This document shows positions 26,129 to 34,262 of a stretch of 64,000 nt of DNA, in pieces (the first letter of the stretch is position 1; each line of letters opens with the position of its first letter). A program made the position numbers and the translations under genes. Source of the stretch: Saprospiraceae bacterium (GTDB lineage: Bacteria; Bacteroidota; Bacteroidia; Chitinophagales; Saprospiraceae). Below the pieces are notes generated by a model. It had not been told where the DNA came from, searched no databases, and saw nothing but the letters and a program-made list of their open reading frames with translations. The DNA lies in contig JABSSL010000043.1 in the NCBI GenBank assembly GCA_013214355.1, positions 1 to 64,000 on the forward strand, given 5' to 3'.

Positions 26129-26349
26129 AGAAGCGTAAGCAGTGTGACAATAGATATTCCTAATTTTTAGCTGCGTCTTTCGGGACCATGCTTCGTTAGT
26201 AAAATTCTTACTTAGCCTACGGCTTTGCTCGATTTTACTGCCTCGCCTGGCCTCGAAATTCACTACCTAAAATTTCATGACTACTTTTGTTACACTACTT
26301 TTGCTCACACGAACTTATGTTATTGAATTACTGGATAGAGAAGGGAGGA

Positions 26350-27234
26350 TTAGTTCAAGGCCATCGGTACGTCCATTAGTAGGACTTTGGCGTTTGCATC
26401 GGCTTTGATGGAAATCTTATCGGTATCCCATACACCGAAGCCATCTCTCTTTTCCAGTGATTGACCATTGATGCTGACTTCACCTTCCAAGACGAAGGCA
26501 TATACACCATTATTGCGGTCTCTGATATCGTAATTGGTCTCTGTACCTTTTTCTAGTTCGCCCATATGGAACCAAGCGTTCTGATGGATCCATACACCAT
26601 CATCATTAGCATTGGGAGAAAGAATCTGCTTAAAATTGTTTTTAAGTTGACCCTTATCCAATGTGATCTGGTCGTATCTTGGCTCTACATTTTTCTTGTT
26701 GGGAAATACCCATATCTGTAGGAAACGTACTTCTTTATCGGACTGCTTATTGTATTCGCTGTGGTACACACCGGTACCGGCGCTCATTGCTTGGACATCA
26801 CCGGATTTAATCACAGCGGTGTTACCCATGCTATCTTTGTGCTCTAGATCCCCTTCCAAAGGAATGGAGATAATTTCCATGTTATCGTGTGGATGGGTGC
26901 CGAATCCTCTTCCGCCCGCTACGACATCGTCATTTAGGACTCTGAGTACACCAAAGTGCATCCGATCAGGATTGTAGTAGTTAGCGAAGCTAAAGGTGTG
27001 ATGGCTATCTAGCCAGCCGTGATTGGCGTGGCCTCTGGTTTTGGCTTTATGCAATACAGTTTTCATTGTTCTAATCTCCTTATTTGGTATATGATTAAAT
27101 CCGACTTGGTCCATTAATTTGTCGTAAGTCGAGTTACTTTCTTTTTTCGTTTCTTCCGCCTTTAATTTAGAAGTTCCAGCGGCTATTCCAGCTGCTCCTA
27201 ATAGGCCTTTCTTGAGGAAGTTCTTTCTGTTCAT
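26350..27234 (-). CDS. Pirin family protein with N-terminal leader
   Basis: A 294-residue protein. Residues 57-294 are a pirin bicupin: KTRGHANHGWLDSHHTFSFANY, the metal site in GTHPHDNMEIISIPLEG (two His and a Glu), and VQAMSAGTGVYHSEYN. Residues 1-26 (NRKNFLKKGLLGAAGIAAG) resemble a Tat-type signal with an RK in place of RR and the FLK hallmark. Pirins are usually cytoplasmic quercetinase or redox regulators. An internal ATG at 27066 is preceded by a GGAG Shine-Dalgarno-like stretch and is the usual pirin start, so two forms could be made. Confidence 0.88.
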   Translation of the reverse strand: MNRKNFLKKGLLGAAGIAAGTSKLKAEETKKESNSTYDKLMDQVGFNHIPNKEIRTMKTVLHKAKTRGHANHGWLDSHHTFSFANYYNPDRMHFGVLRVLNDDVVAGGRGFGTHPHDNMEIISIPLEGDLEHKDSMGNTAVIKSGDVQAMSAGTGVYHSEYNKQSDKEVRFLQIWVFPNKKNVEPRYDQITLDKGQLKNNFKQILSPNANDDGVWIHQNAWFHMGELEKGTETNYDIRDRNNGVYAFVLEGEVSINGQSLEKRDGFGVWDTDKISIKADANAKVLLMDVPMALN

Positions 27235-27335
27235 TGGTTGTATTTTTTTATGCTGATGGATTCGTTTTGATTACACTACAAAATTGCAGCAAAATGGATC
27301 ATGAAGGAATATAAAAAAGGAGGTAGGCTATATAA

Positions 27336-27548
27336 AAATGGCGGATTGGATAGGAATTTTGGGTTTTTTGGCCCTTCTAAGCTGTAGAAATGGCGGATTG
27401 AAGGGGAGGAAGAGGGCTGATTTCAATCCTGGTTGATAGTTTGTCAGTCCATAGTCCATAGTTATTGTTGCACTTGTTAATCTAGGGCTCCCCTATCTGC
27501 TTGCCGATCTGATAGAAACTAGCAACCATGGACTATTAACTATCGACC
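27336..27548. repeat. Direct and inverted repeats between pirin and AraC genes
   Basis: The 13-mer AAATGGCGGATTG occurs at 27336-27348 and 27388-27400, 52 bp apart. Further on, a 22-nt stretch at 27431-27452 pairs imperfectly with 27528-27548, with the shared words ATGGACT, AACTATC and ACC; the left arm is followed by the short tandem CCATAGTCCATAG. Such TAGTCCATAG-type repeats appear in intergenic DNA of this phylum. No gene was found in the 374-bp gap 27235-27608. Confidence 0.5.
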
Positions 27549-27608
27549 CACATCAGCCATGAAAAAGCCGCTTCCTACCTCTGTCCTCTTCTATCTGTCT
27601 TCTATTTC

Positions 27609-28508
27609 CTACTGTCTCCCCTGGCGGTACTGCGAGGGTGATTCCCCTGCCTGTTTCTTAAAGAAACTACTGAAATGTAAAGGCTCTTCATATCCTAAGC
27701 GGTAAGCAATTTCCTTGATGGTGAGGTCGGTGTGAAAAAGTAAGCGCTTGGCCTCTAAGGTGAGGCGATCCTGGATGAGTTCCTTGGCTGTTTTTCCGGT
27801 AAGTGATTTGACGGTGTGACTGAGGTGCTTGGGTGTAATGTGTAGAGTAGGGGCGTATTCCGCTACCTTATGCCATTTGTTGTAGTTTTGATTAACGAGG
27901 TCTTTGAAATCTCGCAGCATACAGACACCACTGTGCTCTTCGTCCAATTGGGTAGTATCGAGTAAGCGACTATTGTTGCAATAGATTAGGAACAATTGTA
28001 GCAATGCACCTAAGGCACGAGTCCGGTAATGTAAGTCTAGCGGAAGGCATTCCTCCATTTCTCCCAATATACGAGAAAGACGCCCAAAGGTGGTTTCATC
28101 TATATCCAAGGGGGGCGTTTCGCCGAATTGGCGAAAGAGATTGATATTAGAGATAAAACTTTCTGGGATATTGTTTTCCACAAGAAAGTCTTGGGAGAAA
28201 GTGAATACCGATCCTTTGGGTCTGGAAAGGGTAACTACTTGGTGCACTTGTCCTGGACTAACAAAATGCACTTGAAAAGGGGTAAAATCGTAGGATTTGT
28301 AATCGATGACATGTCGCCCTTCCGCATTTTCTACGATAAGCACGGTGTAGTAATCATGTCGATGAGGTACATCCACCTTGCCTTTGGCCTGGTCGTAGAT
28401 CACCTCCATGCGTTGCAGGTTGAAATCTACGTGATGTTTTCGTTGCGTTAGCTGCGTGTTGGAAGTAAGCGTTTCGATGACAAATCGTTTTGAAGGTAGT
28501 TTTTCAAT
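27609..28508 (-). CDS. AraC family transcriptional regulator, apparent ATT start
   Basis: From ATT 28508 the product has 299 residues; the first ATG (28409) would give only 266 and cut conserved N-terminal sequence. The open frame above that ATG encodes EKLPSKRFVIETL, in keeping with family members, and has no ATG, GTG or TTG. GGAG at 28518-28515 lies six bases before the ATT, an ideal ribosome-binding distance. An N-terminal cupin (VPHRHDYYTVLIVENAEGRH) is followed by the two helix-turn-helix units (ITPKHLSHTVKSLTGKTAKE; IKEIAYRLGYEEPLHFSSFF). It begins 32 bp after the nucleotide-cyclase gene and likely shares its transcript. Confidence 0.85.
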   Translation of the reverse strand: MEKLPSKRFVIETLTSNTQLTQRKHHVDFNLQRMEVIYDQAKGKVDVPHRHDYYTVLIVENAEGRHVIDYKSYDFTPFQVHFVSPGQVHQVVTLSRPKGSVFTFSQDFLVENNIPESFISNINLFRQFGETPPLDIDETTFGRLSRILGEMEECLPLDLHYRTRALGALLQLFLIYCNNSRLLDTTQLDEEHSGVCMLRDFKDLVNQNYNKWHKVAEYAPTLHITPKHLSHTVKSLTGKTAKELIQDRLTLEAKRLLFHTDLTIKEIAYRLGYEEPLHFSSFFKKQAGESPSQYRQGRQ

Positions 28509-28540
28509 AAATGACTCCGTTAAGTTTGTAACACTGGAGC

Positions 28541-29611
28541 TTATGCATTGTTTTGTACGGTGAAGAGCTGCAAGGGCTTAGCTTTCCCCCTCAATTCAAC
28601 TTCTCCGATTGATTGGAACTGGAATTTCCCTTGCGATTCCTGCTGTACGGCTTCCAGTAACTGATTGGAAATCAATATATCTACACCAAATTCGTTGCAC
28701 TTGGATTGAATACGAGCCGTGGTATTGAGTACATCTCCCGAAAAGGCAATGTCCCGCTTTACTAGGCCAATTTCACCTACAATCACACTGCCGTAATGTA
28801 GCCCAACTTTAAAGGAGGGTACTACCCCAAAGTTTTCTTGGTAGGTATCGGCAAGGGATTCCAACTTTGCTTTAGCATCAAAAAAGGATTGTAAGCAGTT
28901 TTGTTGATGTAAGCCTTGTTCCAGCTTCCAGCTGACCACGATTTCATCTCCCACGTATTGGTAGATTTCGCCTTTATTTTCTAGGAGGGCCGGGGTAACA
29001 TCTTGGAAGAAGCGCCGGATGAAGCTGAAGTATTGTAGTTCTCCGAGCTTTTCCGCAATCGTGGTGGAGGAACGTAGGTCTAGGAACATGAATATTCGAT
29101 CCACCCGAGTGGGTTTAAAGTATTTGCCTAGCAGAAATGCCTGAAAGTTTCCCGGGCCGTATTTATCATTAACCTGTAAGAGTAGTGTGGTCAGCAATGT
29201 TACTATCAACCAAAACATGTAGTTCTTCAGATTCTCTGAACTAGTCAGGTGTTCAATGGCCTTCACCCAGGAGTCTTGGCTACCAAAGCCGTAAGTTAGA
29301 CTATTATAGATAAAGGATCCCATGGTACCTACGACCAGGTAGAAGCCTGAAAAAGTTAGAAATATCAACCAAAGGGTTTTGCCGTAGGGCAGGGTGCGTA
29401 ACCATATGTTCGCCTTTGGAAAGAAGAAGTAGCCCATAAAAAAGCCGGCGATTATGGCGACCAACTGACTGGTAGAGAGTAATACCCAGAAATTGATCCT
29501 TTCTGCAGAAACCCCATAGTTAGACAGGAGCGCACTTTCATAGATGGACTGTACAGTGGCAACGATAAGCCACATGAGTATGATGCCAATGGTGGTCCGT
29601 GTTTTATTCAT
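28541..29611 (-). CDS. Membrane class III adenylate/guanylate cyclase
   Basis: A 356-residue protein. Residues ~1-155 hold four TM helices (e.g. GIILMWLIVATVQSIY, TLWLIFLTFSGFYLVVG). The cyclase catalytic domain at ~170-340 has IFMFLDLRSSTTIAEKLG (the first metal aspartate), KGEIYQYVGDEIVVSW (second metal aspartate), FKVGLHYGSVIVGEIG and DVLNTTARIQSKC. It should make cAMP or cGMP at the inner membrane. The next gene downstream on the same strand is an AraC regulator, hinting at a shared signal. Substrate choice (ATP or GTP) cannot be told with confidence. Confidence 0.9.
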   Translation of the reverse strand: MNKTRTTIGIILMWLIVATVQSIYESALLSNYGVSAERINFWVLLSTSQLVAIIAGFFMGYFFFPKANIWLRTLPYGKTLWLIFLTFSGFYLVVGTMGSFIYNSLTYGFGSQDSWVKAIEHLTSSENLKNYMFWLIVTLLTTLLLQVNDKYGPGNFQAFLLGKYFKPTRVDRIFMFLDLRSSTTIAEKLGELQYFSFIRRFFQDVTPALLENKGEIYQYVGDEIVVSWKLEQGLHQQNCLQSFFDAKAKLESLADTYQENFGVVPSFKVGLHYGSVIVGEIGLVKRDIAFSGDVLNTTARIQSKCNEFGVDILISNQLLEAVQQESQGKFQFQSIGEVELRGKAKPLQLFTVQNNA

Positions 29612-29723
29612 ATGTAGTAGATCGTTCCTTCGGTTTCAAGATATCAATTCTTGCTTGGACCCTCCATCAAACGCGCGCTACAAAGGATAATTATCCCTGA
29701 TTCTGTACTAACTCTTCCAGCCC

Positions 29724-31460
29724 TTACCATTTAACGAATTTGCCAACTTGTTGTTCACCTGGTTTCTTCAAGGTGATGAGGTATAGACCAGCCGGTAACC
29801 ATTCGATATTTAACCACTGCTGACCGGCTTCCTGATAGAGTAATTCACCTTGTACATTGTGGATCTGTACTGTGTATGATTCTCCGTTCTCCAAGGGGAG
29901 GTTTAAGTAAGCCTGAGCTGGATTTGGAGTAGGGGTGAAGTAGGTGAGGTGCTCCCTGAAGGAATTGGTGCTGGAAATAGCTCTCTCCACGATTTCTACC
30001 TTAATCAGACTGCCTCCTCCGGGGAAGTAAATGTTACCTTTTTCATCAATAATATTGGCATTTCCGGCATCATAGAAGGGGTCATCTAAGAAAGTACCTT
30101 CGGGCCCTAATAATTGTCTTATTGCTAAATCTCCTGTATTCCAGTCGAACCCATAGTAGTAGTAATTGCAATCTTCCTCTTTGCCACTTCCATACAAGAG
30201 ATTTGCCCCTGAAGAGTAGGTAAGCACACCGTTCATATTAAGCTGATCATTCGTCCAATCCAGCTGAAACCGATTCAAAGTCTGATCCCAAGTAAACTTC
30301 TGCACGCCTTTGACATTGTCACAGTCATAACCCAGAAAGCCATTAAATTGGGCTATGGCTACGGAATAATCATGTACGGTAGGCGAATTTTCGATGGATT
30401 GAAAGGTATTATTAAAGCTAGAAGCATTTGGAATTTGGATTTTTCCTGCCAGGCGAATATCCTCACCCGGAATGCCCGTCCAATCTGAAGGTAGGTTCCG
30501 CCAAAAGGCCACCAGGTTATTTTGCGTATGACCATCAGCTAGCACCACCAACTGATCCTTTCCTTCTCCCCATCCCATTAAACTAGGCGTGGTTCCACTC
30601 CCCTCAGCGAAGGAGCCGGTAGGTCCGTCGTTCACAAAGTCGTAGGCCGCCTCCCACGCCTTGGATAAGCTTGCCCCATCCCAGTTGAAGCAAATGAGTC
30701 GCGAAGTGGTAACGATATAAATTGAATTGTTTTCATCAATTGGAAAAGCATTGTGATGGACGATTTCACCAGGAGCTGTGGGATAGCGCAAGGTATCTAC
30801 TAATTCTAGATCAGAACTAATGATACCTATCGTAGCGTAGCATTTAGATTCGTCGGTTTCGCTATTGAAGACAATCTGGCCACTGTAATTTAAGCTGAAA
30901 TGCTGTACCCTATTAATCCCATAATCATCAAAATCGAAGCGATCCAATTCGATGATTTCCGAATAAGGATCATTCGGATCGGCATCGGTCAATTTGATCA
31001 ATTTGGTACTCTGTCCAGCCTCTGGGTTGTACTTGGGGTCATAAGTATACCAGGTTCTATCCTTGCTGAGGAGGAAATTCCAGCCAAAGGAAGCAATTGG
31101 GTCGAAATCGATCCGCAGGCTATCGGCAGTGACGATTTTATCTCCTTCGTCAATGAGTTTGAATACATGGGTAGCGTTGGAATAAAGTAACACACGTTCC
31201 CCTCCAGGGTAAGTGTCACTTAGGTAAACCCAGGGCGAGGTCCCTCCTTGTATCTCGGTCTTAGCACTGATCCGAAGGGAGTCGCCCGGGAGCGGACCAG
31301 TTAGGCAAGTGGAGGCTTGAGCGTAATTATTTCGGTGGTAAATAGGCCATGGACTGTCTACTAGGAATGGGTTGATGGGAGGATCTTCCGAACAGAAGCT
31401 GGTCTGGGCCGATAATTCGATAGTTAAGAGGAATAGGAAGAAAAAGAGTAGCTGTTTCAT
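29724..31460 (-). CDS. Secreted protein with type IX sorting domain
   Basis: A protein of 578 residues from the ATG at 31460, which begins the signal peptide KQLLFFFLFLLTIELSAQ; an upstream start adds 13 unlikely residues. The body has beta-propeller-like repeats with PQQ/WD-like phrases (IYIVTTSRLICFNWDGASLS) and lists of short strands. The last ~75 residues are a type A C-terminal sorting domain: FTPTPNPAQAYLNLPLENG, YTVQIHNVQGELLYQE, LPAGLYLITLKKPGEQQVG and the terminal KFVKW. It is thus expected to leave through the type IX system and be attached or released at the cell surface. Ligand unknown. Confidence 0.85.
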   Translation of the reverse strand: MKQLLFFFLFLLTIELSAQTSFCSEDPPINPFLVDSPWPIYHRNNYAQASTCLTGPLPGDSLRISAKTEIQGGTSPWVYLSDTYPGGERVLLYSNATHVFKLIDEGDKIVTADSLRIDFDPIASFGWNFLLSKDRTWYTYDPKYNPEAGQSTKLIKLTDADPNDPYSEIIELDRFDFDDYGINRVQHFSLNYSGQIVFNSETDESKCYATIGIISSDLELVDTLRYPTAPGEIVHHNAFPIDENNSIYIVTTSRLICFNWDGASLSKAWEAAYDFVNDGPTGSFAEGSGTTPSLMGWGEGKDQLVVLADGHTQNNLVAFWRNLPSDWTGIPGEDIRLAGKIQIPNASSFNNTFQSIENSPTVHDYSVAIAQFNGFLGYDCDNVKGVQKFTWDQTLNRFQLDWTNDQLNMNGVLTYSSGANLLYGSGKEEDCNYYYYGFDWNTGDLAIRQLLGPEGTFLDDPFYDAGNANIIDEKGNIYFPGGGSLIKVEIVERAISSTNSFREHLTYFTPTPNPAQAYLNLPLENGESYTVQIHNVQGELLYQEAGQQWLNIEWLPAGLYLITLKKPGEQQVGKFVKW

Positions 31461-31578
31461 GGTGTAAGTTGAATGATAAATATATCTACTATACCCCACT
31501 ACATTCCAATACCCTTAGTGCTTTTCGACACTTTTTTGGTATCCAGTAAATTTCAGAAAAGATGAATGATGAACTCAG

Positions 31579-31968
31579 CTATTGTATCCTAGCGGTAATT
31601 CTGGCAATCATCCCCTCCTTATCCATTTTAGCCTGCTCGATAAACACTTGGGGTACTGCCAGGCTATCGTCATAGCGGGCAGACCACAGAATCATTTCTA
31701 CCAATACTGGGATCAGATGCTTGCCTTTTTCCGTTAAAGAGTACTCCTTCTTGGTCTTGAGCTTTTCGTAGACCTTTGACTCGATCACGCCATTCTGCTC
31801 CAGCTTCTTCAAGCGGTCGGACAAGATATTAGTCGCTATTTTTTCTTTGGAATTAAGGAATTCAGAATAAAACCTTTTGCCTTCAAAGACTAGATCTCGA
31901 ATTATCAAAAAGGTCCATTTATCTCCAAAAAAATCTAAGGCATAACTGATTGGGCAGTCTGATCTCAT
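31579..31968 (-). CDS. HxlR family transcriptional regulator
   Basis: A 129-residue winged-helix protein starting MRSDCPISYALDFFGDKWTF, the usual HxlR opening with the single conserved cysteine at position 5. The recognition region is KIATNILSDRLKKLEQNGVI and the wing KKEYSLTEKGKHLIPVL. HxlR proteins sense electrophiles or redox changes through that cysteine. It is divergent from the SnoaL-like gene, with two palindromic sites in the shared promoter. Confidence 0.9.
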   Translation of the reverse strand: MRSDCPISYALDFFGDKWTFLIIRDLVFEGKRFYSEFLNSKEKIATNILSDRLKKLEQNGVIESKVYEKLKTKKEYSLTEKGKHLIPVLVEMILWSARYDDSLAVPQVFIEQAKMDKEGMIARITARIQ

Positions 31969-31985
31969 AATTTTTTCAATTGCTC

Positions 31986-32038
31986 ACTTGCATTTTGCAA
32001 GAGAATGTTTAATTTTGCTTTGCTTGCAAAATGCAAGT
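31986..32038. promoter_or_regulatory. Two palindromic HxlR sites flanking a -7 box
   Basis: CTTGCATTTTGCAAG (31987-32001) and CTTGCAAAATGCAAG (32023-32037) are each palindromic (6-bp arms, 3-bp centre) and are reverse complements of each other; as a whole, 31986-32001 and 32023-32038 form a perfect 16-bp inverted repeat. Centres are 36 bp apart. Exactly between them is a perfect forward -7 box TAATTTTG at 32010-32017. Repression of the SnoaL-like gene by the divergent HxlR protein is the natural reading. Confidence 0.8.
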
Positions 32039-32068
32039 TATTTGTTTTCTCGCTTAAATATCTTAAAA

Positions 32069-32548
32069 ATGAATATTATCCAGCTAAATTTTGAGGAACT
32101 AAAGAAGGACCACTGGTCTGAGCAAGAAGTAAAGAATGTGAAACTGATCCTCGATTTTGTTCAACACCTAATGAATAGCCACGACTTTGATTATGTAGGG
32201 AAAAAGTTTGGTAATCAATCCTACACTCAACATAACCGAGGTATTGCCGATGGGATGGATGCTATTATCAAGTACGTAGGCGATTTCGCTAAGTCAAACC
32301 CAGAATATACCTATGATGTCAAACATGTCTACGCAGATGGTAGCTTTGTGATCTTCCAATCACATGCGACGATTCGCGCTAAACATCGTGGTAATGATCA
32401 TAAAGGTCTTAACATAATTGATATCTGGCGGGTAGAAAATGATCAAATTGTTGAACACTGGGATGCACTCCAACCAATGGATGGATTTATGCGCTTTTAC
32501 AATTTGTTGGCTGGTGGGAAAGTTCGGAATACCAATGGCGTTTACTAA
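32069..32548 (+). CDS. SnoaL-like/NTF2-fold protein
   Basis: A protein of 159 residues from the ATG at 32069; an upstream in-frame ATG lies inside the operator and is unlikely. The pattern VKLILDFVQHLMNSHDFDYVGKKF (split here), then YTQHNRGIADGMDAI and the ending IDIWRVENDQIVEHWDALQP is typical of SnoaL-like polyketide-cyclase/dehydratase relatives of the NTF2 fold. Enzyme activity is unproven for most of the family. It is controlled from the HxlR operators and followed after ~80 bp by a small membrane protein. Confidence 0.85.
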   Translation: MNIIQLNFEELKKDHWSEQEVKNVKLILDFVQHLMNSHDFDYVGKKFGNQSYTQHNRGIADGMDAIIKYVGDFAKSNPEYTYDVKHVYADGSFVIFQSHATIRAKHRGNDHKGLNIIDIWRVENDQIVEHWDALQPMDGFMRFYNLLAGGKVRNTNGVY

Positions 32549-32625
32549 TTTTGTGTGGACAAAATTGATCAGGGAATGATTTTGAGGACAAAGCTGCTTT
32601 ACCTGCTTGTCCTGTAATACAGCGC

Positions 32626-32910
32626 ATGAAAAAGAACTATATTATTTCAATAGAGAAGCTACACCTAACTGCCGGATTTTCTCTAGTCTTATCCGGTATT
32701 TTAGCTTACTTTCTAGATGGTTTTGAAATGGCATTGTCTTGGATCATATTTGGGGCGATGTACATCTCCATGTCTGATATTGGTGAAGATGAGATGAGTG
32801 TAGAAAAGCTACAACACCCAAGGCATATGATTAGGCGTTCGTTTGGTTACGTTGGTGCTGTTTTTAGTATAGTTTTAGCGCTTTTTTACCTCCATCAGCT
32901 ACTGTTCTGA
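32626..32910 (+). CDS. Small membrane protein
   Basis: A 94-residue protein with hydrophobic segments at ~13-31 (TAGFSLVLSGILAYFLDGF), ~35-48 (LSWIIFGAMYISMS) and ~73-92 (YVGAVFSIVLALFYLHQLL), with an acidic loop between (DIGEDEMSVEKL). No family is recognised. It lies on the same strand 78 bp after the SnoaL-like gene and may share its HxlR control. Confidence 0.65.
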   Translation: MKKNYIISIEKLHLTAGFSLVLSGILAYFLDGFEMALSWIIFGAMYISMSDIGEDEMSVEKLQHPRHMIRRSFGYVGAVFSIVLALFYLHQLLF

Positions 32911-33066
32911 AAAGGCTTATTCCTTAGTACTTTCCATTATTTGCCCATTTTTTCTAAAAATGTTTGGATCACTTGCCCATCAACCTGATTACCAACGGTC
33001 AATCCCACCTCATTGTCGGTGCGAAAATGGGCTCCTCCTTTGACGCGAGATTCAGAAAGGTACATC

Positions 33067-33133
33067 TTGGCTTAAAGTGTCAAAACATTGGCTTAAGATG
33101 TCAAGCCTTGGGTGTCGCATGCCTGTAATTTTA
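33067..33133 (+). promoter_or_regulatory. 21-bp-spaced direct repeats before the NmrA-type gene
   Basis: TTGGCTTAAAGTGTCAA (33067-33083) and TTGGCTTAAGATGTCAA (33088-33104) differ at only two of 17 positions and are offset by exactly 21 bp. A near-consensus -7 box TAATTTTA lies at 33126-33133. The geometry matches that at 7915-7975, including an AAAGTG core, so this is most likely another AraC-type activator site. Its regulator is not adjacent. Confidence 0.6.
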
Positions 33134-33169
33134 CACTCGTAATTAGTTCACAACTAAAACGAAAATAAA

Positions 33170-34012
33170 ATGAAACAGAACATCTTAGTAATTGGAGGAA
33201 CCGGTAAAACAGGCCGACTAGTAGTTGAAAGTTTAACACAGCTTGGACACCAGGTAAGAATTGGTTCTCGCGGGCATTCCCCTAGCTTTGATTGGGATAA
33301 GCCTTCTACTTATGCGCAAGCGTTGAAAGGTATGGATCGAGCATACATTGTATACTATCCGGACCTTGCTGTACCGGGTGCTAGAGATGCTATCAAAGCG
33401 CTGACAGAAGCGGCGATACATGAAGGGCTAAAGAAAGTAGTCCTGCTCTCTGGCAAGGGGGAAACTGAAGCAGAAGCTTGCGAAGAAATTGTCGCAAATT
33501 CCGGTCTTGACTACACCTTAGTAAGAGCATCTTGGTTTAATCAAAACTTCAGCGAAGGAGCCTTTAAAGATTATATCCTAGCGGGGCACATGGCATTGCC
33601 GATGCCGGAAGCGCGTATTCCCTATACCGACACCCGTGACATTGCGGATATGGTTACAAAAGTACTGTTGGACGACACCTTCAATGGTAAGACCCTTACG
33701 GTAACAGGTCCGAAGAAATTGACTTTTGCGGAAGTTGCTGAAATCATTAGCGGGAAGCTAGGAAGAAGCATACTGTATCAACCAATTTCCATGGAGGAAT
33801 TCAAGGCTGGATTGGTACAAGCCGGGCTCCCAGAATCTGTTATTTGGCTATTAAGTTACCTATTTACTGAAGTGTTGGGGCATTCTGAAAATCAGACTAT
33901 TTCAGACGATGTCGAAAAAGTACTTAATCGCAAGCCGATTCCTTTCGAAGAATATGTGGAAACAACTGTGGCATCCGGAGTCTGGAATCAACAGATACCT
34001 CAATCCATTTAA
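33170..34012 (+). CDS. NmrA-type NAD(P)-binding reductase
   Basis: A 280-residue short-chain-dehydrogenase-related protein. The cofactor motif is NILVIGGTGKTGRLVVESL (GGTGKTG at 9-15), followed by VRIGSRG that often selects NADP. YTLVRASWFNQNF and IPYTDTRDIADM are typical of the NmrA/QOR2 group, which lacks the usual YxxxK catalytic pair in some members; no such pair is obvious here. It could be a quinone or carbonyl reductase or a redox sensor. An AraC-type double site lies in front and a hairpin terminator after. Confidence 0.85.
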   Translation: MKQNILVIGGTGKTGRLVVESLTQLGHQVRIGSRGHSPSFDWDKPSTYAQALKGMDRAYIVYYPDLAVPGARDAIKALTEAAIHEGLKKVVLLSGKGETEAEACEEIVANSGLDYTLVRASWFNQNFSEGAFKDYILAGHMALPMPEARIPYTDTRDIADMVTKVLLDDTFNGKTLTVTGPKKLTFAEVAEIISGKLGRSILYQPISMEEFKAGLVQAGLPESVIWLLSYLFTEVLGHSENQTISDDVEKVLNRKPIPFEEYVETTVASGVWNQQIPQSI

Positions 34013-34056
34013 AACGGATCGCTTAGCGGTAAAGTAAGCAATGGTGAAATCTCAAG

Positions 34057-34078
34057 GCTGCTCCGATCAAGGAGCAGC
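34057..34078 (+). terminator. Hairpin terminator after the NmrA-type gene
   Basis: An 8-bp GC-rich perfect stem GCTGCTCC/GGAGCAGC with a 6-nt loop is followed by TTTC, 45 bp after the stop codon at 34012. The T-run is short, so termination may be partial. Confidence 0.6.
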
Positions 34079-34262
34079 TTTCATCACCTTCCACCAATCG
34101 TTCCTGCCCATCCTTTTGGTAGGAAGCGAAAACAACTATCCTCAGACCGCCCCTGCAGAATCTATCGCAGGGCCTTCCCAATCTTCTATCATCTACCGTT
34201 GAAGTTATTATGGGATAACCGGTTTTTCCGACTCCTTATTCTGTTCTAAAAGTTTAGGAATA

